A stretch of 64,000 nt of DNA from JBEVJK01 sp963791325 (GTDB taxonomy: Bacteria > Pseudomonadota > Alphaproteobacteria > Rhizobiales > Rhizobiaceae), in the NCBI GenBank assembly GCA_963791325.1, contig CAWBRU010000005.1, forward strand, positions 186,001-250,000, in the 5' to 3' direction. The position numbers were made by a program, and so were the translations under genes. Positions 8,492-17,143 of the stretch are shown piece by piece (the stretch's first letter is position 1; every line of letters begins with the position of its first letter). The notes below the pieces were generated by a model that worked only from the letters and a program-made list of their open reading frames with translations, ran no database searches and was not told the DNA's origin.

Positions 8492-9616
8492 ATGACGATC
8501 ATCGATCGGATCGAGACCTGGGCCTGCAGCATCCCGCTGCAGACTCCGCTCTCTTTCGGCAATTTCGTGGTCAGTTCGCGAGAGTACGCAGCGGTTCGGA
8601 TCACCACCCGCGGCGGCCTCGTCGCCGATTGCTTGGGGCACACCCGCCGATCGCCCGTAGACGTGGCAATCGCCGATCTCATGGCGCCGCGCCTAATCGG
8701 CCGCCAAGCCCTCGATCATGGTGAGAGGCTTGCCGATCTGCGCCGCGCCACGCTGGCGATCGAAGAGGATGGCGTCATCGGCCGCGCCCGGTCCATGGTC
8801 GACATCTGCCTTTGGGATCTTCGTGCGCAGGCCCTGGGTGTGCCGGTCTCACGCCTTCTCGGCGGTTATGAGCGTAGCGTGCGGGTTAGCCTCGTCGAAG
8901 GCTACAAGATGGCAGGCGAAGCCGAGGGCGACATTGCCGATCGTCTGATCGGCCGCACCGGGGAGGGCTTTCGCTTCTTCAAGATGGAGGCGGCCCATTA
9001 TGGCGAGCCGCAGCCCATCAAGCGCATCTTATCCCAGGTTCGCTCCGTCGTTTCCGATGCGGAATTCGCCTGCGATCTCGCCTGGTCCTGGAAGACCGCG
9101 CGTCAGGCGCTGGAATCGGCGTCTGTGTGGGAGGGGCTCGGCATTGCCTGGATCGAGGATCCGATGCCGCGCAGCTGCCTGTCCCAGATCGCCTATCTGC
9201 GGCGGAATTCCCGCGTGCCGATCGGCGTCGGCGACGAGTGCACCCGTCCCGGCGACCTACAGGCGCTGATGAACAGCGAGGCGGTTGACGTCGTGCGGGT
9301 CGACGCAACCACGATCGGAGGTTTCACCGCGGCCCTGACGCTCGCGGCCACGGCGGTCGCGCGAGGGTTGCGGGTGTCCTATCACGTCAATCCCGAGGTT
9401 CATCGCCATTGTCTCTTCGCCGATGACGCATCCGACCACATCGAGATATTCCCGACCGATCGGCCCTTCGACTGCTCCCACATGCTGATCGAGGAGCCAG
9501 CCTTCGCCGACGTCCGCTCGGGTTGGCTCGCGCCACCCGCTGCGCCGGGCACTGGCCTGCGGCTGAACACGCAGGCGCTCGAACGCTACGCCTATCGCCA
9601 CACGAACCTGATGTGA
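8492..9616 (+). CDS. Mandelate racemase/muconate lactonizing-family enzyme
   Basis: A 374-residue enolase-superfamily protein, complete with capping domain and barrel. Visible key residues are the Lys in FRFFKMEAAHYGE, Asp in FACDLAWSWK, Glu in WIEDPMPRS, Glu in VGDECTRPGDLQ and a His in SYHVNPEVHRH. This is the metal-ligand/base layout of enzymes that dehydrate or racemise sugar acids and related carboxylates. I use the ATG at 8492 (MTIIDRIETWACSIPL); earlier in-frame starts lack family similarity. A GGGGGAG lies about 15 bases upstream. It is followed at 5 bases by a dehydrogenase, suggesting a short catabolic route for the solute imported by cassette B. Confidence 0.9.
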   Translation: MTIIDRIETWACSIPLQTPLSFGNFVVSSREYAAVRITTRGGLVADCLGHTRRSPVDVAIADLMAPRLIGRQALDHGERLADLRRATLAIEEDGVIGRARSMVDICLWDLRAQALGVPVSRLLGGYERSVRVSLVEGYKMAGEAEGDIADRLIGRTGEGFRFFKMEAAHYGEPQPIKRILSQVRSVVSDAEFACDLAWSWKTARQALESASVWEGLGIAWIEDPMPRSCLSQIAYLRRNSRVPIGVGDECTRPGDLQALMNSEAVDVVRVDATTIGGFTAALTLAATAVARGLRVSYHVNPEVHRHCLFADDASDHIEIFPTDRPFDCSHMLIEEPAFADVRSGWLAPPAAPGTGLRLNTQALERYAYRHTNLM

Positions 9617-9621
9617 GTGAC

Positions 9622-10407
9622 ATGACCGAAGAGAGCAAAGTGGTATTGATCACCGGTGGCGCCAGCGGCATCGGCTGGGCCACCGCGAACGAATTTGCAA
9701 GCCGAGGCTGGCGCGTCACGATTGGCGATATCGACCTTTCCGCGGCCCAGCGACGTGCCGCCGAGCATCCAGGCAAGATCCTGGCGCTGGCCCTGGATGT
9801 CATCGATCGCAAGGCTGTGACCGAAGCCTTTGCCGCGTCGCTGCGGCATTGGGGCCGGCTCGACGCCTTGGTCAACAATGCCGGCATCCAGCGCCACGCC
9901 CATCTGGAATCCCTGACGTTCGAGAACTGGAGTGCCGTCCTCGACGTCAATCTACATGGCTCGTTCCACTGTCTTCAGGCGGCTGCGCAAACGATGCTGC
10001 CCCAGGGCGCGGGCGCCATCGTGAACGTGGCCTCCGTTGCGGCGACCCGCGGCGCGCCTGGACGCGCAGCCTATGCGGTCTCGAAAGCCGCCATACTGTC
10101 GCTGACAAGGACCGCTGCGGTTGAATGGTCCGAGCGCGGGCTCAGGGTCAATGCCGTCGCCCCCGGCTATGTGGAAACTGATCTTTTGAAAACCGCCGTC
10201 GCCGAAGGCCGTGTGAACATCGAGCCGATCATCGCCCGCACACCAACCCGCCGCCTGGCTGAGCCCAGGGAAATCGCGAAGTCGATTTATTTCCTCTGTT
10301 CGGATGATGCCTCCTACGTTACCGGGCACATGCTGCACGTCGATGGCGGCTTCGACGCCGACTATGGTGTGCCGTTCTCCCTTCCCAAATCTGCAGGTTC
10401 CCAATGA
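9622..10407 (+). CDS. Short-chain dehydrogenase/reductase
   Basis: A 261-residue classical SDR: nucleotide motif GGASGIG near residue 12, NNAG near 87, and the catalytic Ser (VASVAATRG), Tyr and Lys (AAYAVSKAA). The C-terminal VTGHMLHVDGGF is usual. The Asp of IGDID after the second strand suggests NAD preference. The ATG at 9622 is used; a GTG at 9613 that overlaps the previous stop is an alternative. Together with the racemase-like gene it probably oxidises or reduces a hydroxy-acid intermediate. Its stop overlaps a short ORF start (ATGA at 10404). Confidence 0.9.
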   Translation: MTEESKVVLITGGASGIGWATANEFASRGWRVTIGDIDLSAAQRRAAEHPGKILALALDVIDRKAVTEAFAASLRHWGRLDALVNNAGIQRHAHLESLTFENWSAVLDVNLHGSFHCLQAAAQTMLPQGAGAIVNVASVAATRGAPGRAAYAVSKAAILSLTRTAAVEWSERGLRVNAVAPGYVETDLLKTAVAEGRVNIEPIIARTPTRRLAEPREIAKSIYFLCSDDASYVTGHMLHVDGGFDADYGVPFSLPKSAGSQ

Positions 10408-10508
10408 ACAGAATTGCAGGCGACAGCGCCTTCCGGGCCTTGCATCGCGAGCAGGTCGTCGCCGATCTGTATAGGGCAACACTCGCCGCTTTCCCTCCCG
10501 CTCAATGA
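10404..10508 (+). CDS. Short coupled ORF, 34 residues, unknown
   Basis: The ORF starts in an ATGA overlap with the dehydrogenase stop and ends in an ATGA overlap with the regulator start. It encodes MNRIAGDSAFRALHREQVVA followed by DLYRATLAAFPPAQ. I recognise no family. It may be a small translation-coupling peptide, or the start of a former enzyme gene that was truncated when the regulator became adjacent. The double overlap is seen directly; expression is inference. Confidence 0.4.
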   Translation: MNRIAGDSAFRALHREQVVADLYRATLAAFPPAQ

Positions 10509-11290
10509 AGGACGGCGTTCCAAAAAATAAGAAAAAGGTCTCGGATGAACGGGACAGTCTCGCCGCGTCGATCGACCAGATGGTCCCGATCGAGCGGGTG
10601 TCGGTGGCGGAGCAGGTGGCCTGCAGTCTTCTTGACCTCATCCGAACCGGCAGCGTTCGCGCGGGCCAGCAACTGCCGACCGAGCGCGAACTGGCGGCCA
10701 CCCTCCAGGTCTCGCGTCCGTCGGTGCGGGAAGCCGTGCGCGGCCTGCAGATCCTCGGTGTCGTGAAGACGCGCCAGGGCGGCGGCCTCTTCGTCTCGTC
10801 GCTCAAGACCACAGAGATATTGGCCCCGTTGCAGATGCTGATATCGCTCACGGAGGAGAATTTTGAGGCCCTTCACGAAGCACGCGTCCTGGTTGAGGGC
10901 GCCTTGGGCCGGCTCCTCGCTGCCAAGGTGGACGAGGCCACGATCGCGCGTCTGCGCAAGCTGGTCGAGATACAGCGTGGCCTGACCGACAATCCGGTGG
11001 CCTTCCGCGTTTGCGACATGGAGTTCCACCGTAGACTGGGGGCAGCCAGCGGCAATCCGTTCATCGAGCGCATTTCCGATGCGCTTTACGTGCTCGGCAT
11101 CGAATACGGCGGCATTGCCTGGGAAACCCCCGGCGTGCTGGCGCGCTCCGTGACAGACCACGAAAAGATCGTCGCGGCGTTGGAAACCCAAGACGCGGCA
11201 GCGATCGAAGCGGCAATGATCCGTCATTTGCGAAGCGTCCAGGAGACCACGCGATCGGCAATGATGGCGAGGACCGAAGAGAATGACTGA
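10505..11290 (+). CDS. GntR-family transcriptional regulator, FadR/FCD subgroup
   Basis: A 261-residue regulator. A lysine-rich N-terminus is followed by the winged helix (VAEQVACSLLDLIRTGSVRA; LPTERELAATLQVSRPSVRE; GGGLFV). The all-helical FCD ligand domain follows, with the metal-binding pattern Asp-x3-His (CDMEFHRR) and later His in DHEKI and MIRHLRSV. FCD domains sense organic acids. It is the last gene of the plus-strand cassette and probably controls both directions through the 8388-8402 site. The start is coupled to the preceding short ORF. Confidence 0.92.
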   Translation: MKDGVPKNKKKVSDERDSLAASIDQMVPIERVSVAEQVACSLLDLIRTGSVRAGQQLPTERELAATLQVSRPSVREAVRGLQILGVVKTRQGGGLFVSSLKTTEILAPLQMLISLTEENFEALHEARVLVEGALGRLLAAKVDEATIARLRKLVEIQRGLTDNPVAFRVCDMEFHRRLGAASGNPFIERISDALYVLGIEYGGIAWETPGVLARSVTDHEKIVAALETQDAAAIEAAMIRHLRSVQETTRSAMMARTEEND

Positions 11291-11468
11291 CTGGAAAAAT
11301 CGAGCGGCAAGCAGGCTAAGCCTTGAGCAGATCCTTGCCGGCGGCTTCTCCACCTCTTTCGACGCGCCCACCGTGCCATCCTTTCCCTTCAGCCTCGGCA
11401 ACATCGAGGTTTTGCTTCGACTAGGTAGGTCGACGCTTGGCATTGGACCCCGTCGTAGGCATCGTTGA
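11283..11468 (+). CDS. Short ORF, 61 residues, unrecognised, possibly a truncated gene start
   Basis: It starts within the last codons of the regulator gene (ATGACTGA). The N-terminus MTDWKNRAASRLSLEQILAG looks like a genuine protein start, but the C-terminus is short and arginine-rich (GIGPRRRHR) and no family is recognised. It may be the head of a gene cut off at the start of the decayed region. Confidence 0.3.
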   Translation: MTDWKNRAASRLSLEQILAGGFSTSFDAPTVPSFPFSLGNIEVLLRLGRSTLGIGPRRRHR

Positions 11469-11501
11469 GATAATTCGCGTGCTGATCTAACCTTCGCGGC
11501 C

Positions 11502-11969
11502 ATGGCGGCACGTATCAGCCCGACGAACCCCAGACCGGAGATCGACACGCGGCAGGAACTGTTCTGCCGGTTGATCGCCGAGGGGCGCTCGCAGTACGAA
11601 AGCTACACCGAGGTGGGCTACAAAGCGACCACGCGGGGCCGCCGATGTCGAGGCTTGCAAACTTCTAAAGGCCCCGCGCCCGCGGCTGAAAGAGCGGCCC
11701 TGCTACCTGTCGGGGATCCTATGGACGATCCGGCCAAGCTTTATGCCGCAATCGATGCAATGCGCGCTCAGGGCCTCAATTCAGTGGGGATCATCGACGG
11801 CTTGATCGGCTCCTACTGCCCGATCGTCGCTGAAAACACCTCGCTGAGTCTGAACGGGCCGCGGCTCGGCTTGCGGGCCGAACTTCATCCGCCGTTGAAG
11901 CAGGGCAGGATCGTGGCGCGCCAGATAGAGGCCGATCAGGTTGGTAGAGAGCGCAAAGACGATGATTAA
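11502..11969 (+). pseudogene. Chimeric ORF: terminase small-subunit-like N-terminus joined to another fragment
   Basis: The first about 45 residues (RQELFCRLIAEGRSQYESYT, EVGYKAT) resemble the helix-turn-helix start of phage terminase small subunits. From about 11710 the frame continues with DDPAKLYAAIDAMRAQGLNS, a segment typical of short rhizobial hypothetical proteins. After about 11850 it is antisense to a methyltransferase fragment. The ORF is thus a mosaic of at least three pieces and unlikely to be one functional gene. The phage-like start is a hint of mobile DNA. Confidence 0.4.
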
Positions 11970-12071
11970 GAGCCAGCCTTGCCAGTACGCAAGCGTGCCC
12001 GCGGGGATGAAGACAAGGATGGCAATGACAACCAGCCCAATGATTGAAGTTCGTAAAATTCGCAGGGTCAC
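11851..12071 (-). pseudogene. Truncated isoprenylcysteine carboxyl methyltransferase-like membrane protein (N-terminus only)
   Basis: On the minus strand MTLRILRTSIIGLVVIAILV, FIPAGTLAYWQGWLLIIVFA and LYLARHDPALLQRRMKFGP give two membrane helices and the RxxxxP-like start of ICMT/PEMT-family proteins. Similarity ends near AEPRPVQ at about 11851, where unrelated sequence begins. The catalytic C-terminal half is missing, so this is a decayed gene. Confidence 0.55.
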
Positions 12072-12490
12072 GACCGTCTCGCTACAAGCAAGATGGCACT
12101 CAGTTTACATCCGATTCGGTGTGATTGATGTGGCAGATATCAAGGATTTCGCGGAGTGCCGATGGTTTCGTCCGCTTCGAATTGAACTAAAGGCCGCCCG
12201 GACCATCGATCTCGCTCGGTCCAGCGCCTCGACAAGCCTGGACACGGCTTCCAGGTTGCTGTCGAGAAGAAAAGCGGTCCGGGGCGGGCGGGGGCGTTGG
12301 CCAGGTGGGGGAGGGGGTACCGTCGCTGCCAGCCCTCTGGCGCGCTAGTTCGTAGCGTTGTCATATCGTGCCGGCCACGACCGCGACCAAGGGGGCCAGT
12401 GCGACGAGCAGCGTTGCCGATGCAAACGAGATGGTCGACATAGGTGATGCCGTTGCGGCCACAATCATGCGCGACAAATTTCCACAGCAG
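12072..12490. other. No recognisable gene between remnants
   Basis: Open frames here (for example 12140-12364 minus and 12368-12622 plus) have no family features and no convincing ribosome sites. A minus-strand hydrophobic stretch (FASATLLVALAPLVAVVAG) near 12370-12430 could be a leftover membrane segment. Base composition is less GC-rich than in the neighbouring core genes. Confidence 0.5.
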
Positions 12491-12800
12491 AAACGCGGTC
12501 GGTGGGCTTGCGCGTTAGCAGCCAGTCGAGGAGACCTGCGCCGGCGTCAGCCCTTCTGCGCAGTGATCGTTCGCACCGCCTCCACAATCGGCGCGTTGGC
12601 CTTGCGGTTCACCACCGGTTGATACGGATTGCTGTTTCCGCTGGTCATGACTAGAAAATTCGTTCTTGTCGGTGATCGCGCCGTCAGGAAGCAGCGGCCT
12701 TGAGGGCTGAGCGGCACCAAGCCGATCCCGAGTTCGCTGCCCGCCCCAGCCCACGAAGGAATCGACATGTCCAACCTGATCCATCAAAATTTCGTCGGTT
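12491..12800 (-). pseudogene. Aldo/keto reductase remnant with frameshifts
   Basis: The minus strand reads GAGSELGIGLVPLSPQGRCF, then YQPVVNRKANAPIVEAVRTI and TAQKG. In the next frame it continues TPAQVS and DWLLTRKPTDRVSAVEI-like pieces. This is the C-terminal third of aldo/keto reductases (-GvglVPfSPLGRGfLTG- ... -NlalVeavraiAaeKGaTPAQvaLAWLL-). The N-terminal catalytic Tyr region is absent and at least two frame changes are needed. Unlike the housekeeping genes further right, large parts are missing, so it is real decay. Confidence 0.6.
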
Positions 12801-12840
12801 TGTGACAGTCTGTCCGTCATCGACCGCGACGGAGGGGCCT

Positions 12841-13281
12841 ATGACGAAAATTGAGAAGGCGAGTGGCAGAACGCTCTCCGGAAGGTGCATGTGCGGGGCG
12901 GTCCACTATGCGGTGGCCGATGAATTCAGCTACGCAGCGAATTGCCATTGCTCCATGTGCCGGCAGGCCACCGGTTCGACGTTCAAGCCGTTTGCCGGCA
13001 TTGAGCGCTCAAAGCTGGGCATCAGGAAGGGCAAGGATAGTCTGATGACGTTCGGCGACGAAAACGGCCATGACACGCGATGCAAACTGTGCGGCTCATT
13101 GCCCTATTCGGTCGTGCGCGATGGCAACTTTGTCCACGTCGCAATGGGAACGCTTGTCGACGATCCGACCATCCGCCCGGCCGATCACATCTTTGTTGGC
13201 TCCAAGGCGAGTTGGTTCACGATAACCGATAGCTTGCCCCATCACTGGGAACATATCGTGACTGGACCAGCCGGCGAGTAA
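12841..13281 (+). CDS. GFA-family (CENP-V/GFA domain) zinc-binding protein
   Basis: A 146-residue protein with the GFA zinc motifs: GRCMCGAVHY near residue 15, NCHCSMCRQATGS near 34 and CKLCGSLPY near 82. The family was named for glutathione-dependent formaldehyde activation, but most members have unknown substrates. The ATG at 12841 is chosen; the longer frame runs into the aldo/keto reductase remnant. It is the only intact-looking gene in the decayed stretch. Confidence 0.85.
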   Translation: MTKIEKASGRTLSGRCMCGAVHYAVADEFSYAANCHCSMCRQATGSTFKPFAGIERSKLGIRKGKDSLMTFGDENGHDTRCKLCGSLPYSVVRDGNFVHVAMGTLVDDPTIRPADHIFVGSKASWFTITDSLPHHWEHIVTGPAGE

Positions 13282-14435
13282 GGTCGCAGAGGCACGTTCG
13301 GATATCGCTTGACGGCGCGCTGGCATCCTCATCTCCGGAATAGGCAGACGAGCGCTGATCCACCACTCAGGCGGCACAGGCCGTTCAGGCATGGGCGACG
13401 ATCGTTATCCCGATCAGGTAGATGGACGATCGAGACATTCAGCCCCGCAACACGCCGGAAAACACGGCTAGAAAAGCTCTTAATGAACCGCCTATGAACC
13501 GCAGGCGGAAAAACTGCTTGCCAGTTTCTGGGCTAAGTCACTGGTGCCGCTTGTCAAACTCGAACTGAGGACCCCTTCATTACGAATGATGTGCTCGGTG
13601 TCAGGAAGTCGAAATAGGATTGCTCCGCACTGCATCGTCACGCTCCCGGGCGAGCGAAGCAAATCTTGGTGACGCTCCCTTGGCTAAGGATAAAGACGCC
13701 CCAATGGGGGCATATTCGAATAGCTGGGTCCGACATCGGGCATGTCGGGTCCGTGCCTGCGCACGCTCAACCCATCAACATTTCAATTAGCCTGTTCCTT
13801 GGCATCTTACATACCGGGCTCACTCCTGTCAGCGTAGTCATGGCTCTCTGCAGGAGATTGATGCCATCGCTCGAGCGCCAGCGTGCGCAGATGCTCGCAC
13901 TCGCGGGCGATGCCGGCCTCAAGCGCAGCCAGAAGGCGAGCGTCGGCGATCAGCGGCCGCCATGCAAACGAAAACGGGCGTCGCGGCTGCCCCACCGCTG
14001 ACGGCGCAAACGGCACCGGTCTGAAATGAGCGTGTGGGCACCCCTCACGCCGATGCTGGTGGGTCCAGGCGGGTGGGGCGTCGTGCCAAGTACCCCCGGC
14101 CCCATTGCGGAGAGGGGATACCGATAGCACTGCGAGCGGAGGCTCAAGTGATGATGGCGCCGTGCAAAAGCTTCTGATCGATGAACAGCGACCACTGCGT
14201 GCCAGGCAATCTCGCGCGGCGACGATACATCACTCCGATGGCAGGAGCACGTCCTCGCTCGGTTCGACGGGTCAAAATCGGCATCATCACGATCGAAAAT
14301 CGAGTGCCCGCGGACGCGCAGTGTGCCGGACGTCCAAATCGAATTCGTTGCTTCCGATTTGCTTCCGATTGCTGTGGGGAATCCCGTCGTTAGGAGGCGT
14401 ATCGAGCAATTAGGCCGCAACTTCAATTGCTTGGA
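13282..14435. other. Gene-poor stretch before the tRNA
   Basis: About 1.15 kb in which I see no gene I can support. ORFs at 13666-14001 plus, 13807-14130 minus and 14105-14413 plus show no domain, overlap each other and lack clear ribosome sites. An 11-base tandem duplication (TGCTTCCGATT twice, 14349-14370) is present. Together with the fragments at 11.3-12.8 kb this looks like degraded DNA next to a tRNA gene. Confidence 0.6.
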
Positions 14436-14510
<75 letters not shown>

Positions 14511-14623
14511 ATCCGAAGCCGCGCATACACCACATTTGGTCTGGTGCGTCAATAGCGCGCAAAGCGTCGAATCGGCCGGCCTGGAACGAGGCGCAGGAAA
14601 TCGGGCGCGCCGCAACTCGGCGC

Positions 14624-14985
14624 TCAGGCGGCCTGCAGCATCTTCTCGACCTCGTTGACGAGATCGCGCAGGTGGAACGGCTTCGACAGCACCTTGGCGT
14701 CCTTCGGCGCTTTCGAATCCGGGTTGAGCGCCACCGCCGCAAAGCCGGTGATGAACATCACCTTGAGGTCGGGATCGATCTCGGTGGCGCGGCGGGCGAG
14801 CTCGATGCCGTCCATCTCCGGCATGACGATGTCGGTCAGCAGCAGCGAGAACGGCTCCTCGCGCAGCCGCTCATAGGCGCTGGCGCCATTGTCGAAATCG
14901 CGACGTCGTAGCCGGCCCGCTCCAGCGCCTTGACCAGGAAGCGGCGCATGTCGTCATCGTCTTCCGCCAGGAGAATTCGTGCCAT
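14624..14985 (-). CDS. cpdR: CpdR-like single-domain response regulator
   Basis: Reading across one break, the protein is about 120 residues. It starts MARILLAEDDDDMRRFLVKA (acidic pocket), continues to VMPEMDGIELARRATEIDP with the phospho-acceptor Asp just before it, then VMFITGFAAVAL (Thr) and KVLSKPFHLRDLVNEVEKML (Lys). It has no output domain. In Caulobacter and rhizobia CpdR, when unphosphorylated, brings substrates to ClpXP and ties the CckA-ChpT relay to cell-cycle proteolysis. A single missing base near 14892 (GCGATTTCGAC where an extra base restores the frame) splits it; I take this as a sequence error. Confidence 0.85.
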
Positions 14986-15200
14986 GTGTCCCGTCCGAAT
15001 CACGACGCCAGCGGCCGCGACGCGAGCCCGATTAACCATATTCTGTATATGAGAGGGCGAGGGTAAACATCAAGTGAACGGACGGCGATGGCAGTCCCAT
15101 CCTTGCACGGGGCCGGCAGGCTCCACGGCTGGACAGCGCCGGCGCGCAGATGGCACGGTCGCGGCCATGACAGACGCATGGTTCGTTGCAGACAGGCGTC

Positions 15201-16096
15201 ATGACGCCGGCCGACGATTTTGCGGCGGTGCCGCCGTTCGAAGTCCGCAGCTCGCGCCGACCAGCGCGTCCCCTTCGTCTTCAACTCCCCGCACAGCGGC
15301 CGCTACTATCCCGACCGCTTCCTGTCGATGACCCGGCTCGACCGCAACGCGATCCGCCGCTCGGAGGATTGCTTCGTCGACGAGCTGTTCGGCGCCGCCG
15401 TGCCGCTCGGCGCGCCGCTGCTCGCCGCCAATTTTCCGCGCGCCTATCTCGACGTCAACCGCGAGCCGTGGGAACTCGATCCGCGCATGTTCGCCGAGCC
15501 GGTGCCGTCCTTCGCCAACATCCGCTCGGCGCGCGTCGCCGGCGGGCTCGGCACGGTGCCGAAGCTGGTCGGCGAGGGGCTCGACATCTATTCCGGCCGG
15601 CTGCCGCTCGCCGAGGCGCTCGGCCGCATCGAGGCGGTCTACAAGCCCTATCACGACGCGCTGAAGCAGCTGATCGCCGCGCACCCACGCGCGCTTCGGC
15701 TTCGCCGTGCTGATCGACTGCCATTCGATGCCGGCCTCGATCCGCGTCGGCGACAGCGGCGTGCAGGCCGGACTTCATCATCGGCGACCGCTTCGGCGCG
15801 TCGGCGACGCGCGGCGCTGACCGAGCAGGCGATCGGCCTGCTGATCGCGATGGGCTACACCGTCGCCCACAACAAGCCCTATGCCGGCGGCTTCATCACC
15901 GAGCATTACGGGCGGCCGGGCGCGCGGCCTGCATGCGCTGCAGATCGAGGTCAATCGCGGCCTCTACATGAACGAGCGGACGTTTCAGAAATCGAGCGGC
16001 TTCGACGCGCTGGCCGACGATCTGGCGCGCTTCATCGCCGACCTGATGGCGATCCCGGAGTATCATTTCACGGGCCTGCCGCTCGCCGCCGAATAG
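15201..16096 (+). CDS. N-formylglutamate amidohydrolase
   Basis: Assembled across about five frame breaks, the protein is about 297 residues. Family marks are VPFVFNSPHSGRYYPDRFL, RSEDCFVDELF, FPRAYLDVNREPWELDP, VLIDCHSMP, DFIIGDRFG, YTVAHNKPYAGGFITEHYG and ALQIEVNRGLYMNE. The enzyme hydrolyses N-formyl-L-glutamate to glutamate and formate, the last step of one histidine-degradation route. Breaks lie near 15265, 15682, 15765, 15811 and 15918, each explained by one extra base. The ATG at 15201 (MTPADDFAAVPPFEV) is the likely start. Confidence 0.85.
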
Positions 16097-16123
16097 AGCC
16101 GTCTCGGGCAGCAAGGCCGGCAT

Positions 16124-16208
16124 AAAAAAGACCGCATCGTTTGCACGACGCGGTCGAAGTCTAGGGAGGAAACGCCCAAGGAGGGCATGGACAGAGCGAA
16201 TCTGTCCG
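16124..16208 (-). ncRNA. mmgR: mmgR/alpha-r8-family small RNA (Rfam suhB family)
   Basis: On the minus strand a -35 TTGACA (16237-16242) precedes a transcript of about 80-85 bases. It contains a perfect hairpin GGACAGA-TTCGC-TCTGTCC, a short GCCC-TCCTT-GGGC stem, and the single-stranded TTTCCTCCCT that marks the family. The terminator GACCGCGTCGT/ACGATGCGGTC follows, with TTTTTT (16124-16129). The place next to an inositol-monophosphatase-family gene is also typical. In Sinorhizobium meliloti mmgR limits polyhydroxybutyrate granule accumulation; the pyrimidine-rich loops can pair with ribosome sites. It is transcribed against both neighbouring genes. Confidence 0.88.
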
Positions 16209-16220
16209 CTAATAAGCTTA

Positions 16221-16236
16221 TTGTGCGCTGCACAAA
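16221..16236. promoter_or_regulatory. Palindrome in the sRNA promoter spacer, PhaR/AniA-like
   Basis: Read on the minus strand, TTTGTGCAGCGCACAA fills the 16 bases between -35 and the presumed -10. TTGTGC and GCACAA are perfect inverted arms. It contains TGCAGCGCACAA, which fits the TGCRNYGCASMA pattern that I recall for Bradyrhizobium PhaR. Binding there would block the polymerase. Assignment to PhaR/AniA is inference. Confidence 0.5.
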
Positions 16237-16334
16237 TGTCAAGCTTCATTCGCCGATTTTTAAATAGAGTGAAGAAATCGATGCAATTCGCCATGGGCGT
16301 GGCATTCCTGCATCACGCGCAACGAGGTGTTGGA

Positions 16335-17121
16335 ATGAACGATCACGGCGGAATTCTTGCGCCGCATCGCGGCGGCTGCGGCGGCCGAGACGCTGCCGCG
16401 CTTTCGCGCGCAGGGCGCAGTCGCCAACAAGGAAGCGGCCGGGTTCGATCCGGTCACCGAGGCCGATCGCGAGGCCGAGCACGCGATCAAGGCATTGATC
16501 CTGAAGGAATTTCCCGGATCACGGCATCCTCGGCGAGGAGCACGGCATCGAAAACGCCGACAGCCGCCATGTCTGGGTGATCGATCCGATCGACGGCACG
16601 CGCGCCTTCATTTCCGGCGCTGCCGGTCTGGGGCACGCTGGTCGGACTGACCATCGACGGCGAGGCGGTCGCCGGGCTGATGGCGCAGCCCTTCACCGGC
16701 GAACTGTTCTACGCCGACCGATTCGGCCGCCCACTACGAGGGCCCGGGCGGGCCGCGCATCCTGAAGACGCGCGCCGACGACGCGGCTGGCCGACGCGAC
16801 GCTGTTCACGACGACGCCGGCGCTGTTCCAGGGCGCCAAGCGGCGCGCGCTACGACCGGCTCGAGAAGCTCGGTGCGGCTCGCCCGCTACGGCACCGATT
16901 GCTACGCCTTCGCCATGGTGGCGGCCGGCCATGTCGACATCGTCGTCGATCCCGGGCTGAAGCCCTACGACATCGTCGCGCTGATCCCGATCATCGAGAA
17001 GGCCGGCGGCGTGGTGACGACGTTCGATGGCAGGCCGGCCGAGAACGGCGGCGACATCCTCGCTGCGGCGACGCCGGAACTGCACGAGGCGGCGCTGGAG
17101 CTGCTCAACCAGGGCCGATGA
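16335..17121 (+). CDS. hisN: Inositol-monophosphatase-family phosphatase, histidinol-phosphatase (HisN) type
   Basis: About 260 residues after joining frames. Motifs are GILGEEHG (metal-binding Glu pair), WVIDPIDGTRAFISG (the DPIDGT metal/phosphate signature) and LKPYDIVALIPIIEKAGGVV near the C-terminus. The sequence resembles the rhizobial HisN branch, which dephosphorylates histidinol phosphate; a general inositol or sugar phosphatase role cannot be excluded. Eight or so extra bases break it (near 16346, 16519, 16619, 16727, 16781, 16842, 16869). The ATG at 16335 follows GGTGTTGGA. Confidence 0.8.
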
Positions 17122-17143
17122 GCGCGCGAATCGGCTCGACCGA

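Noticed and set aside
12140..12364. Minus-strand ORF of 74 codons as a gene
   Set aside because: Proline/arginine-rich text with no family features, located between gene fragments.
13666..14001. Plus-strand ORF of 111 codons as a gene
   Set aside because: No domain, odd composition, overlaps an equally long minus-strand ORF, and no ribosome site.
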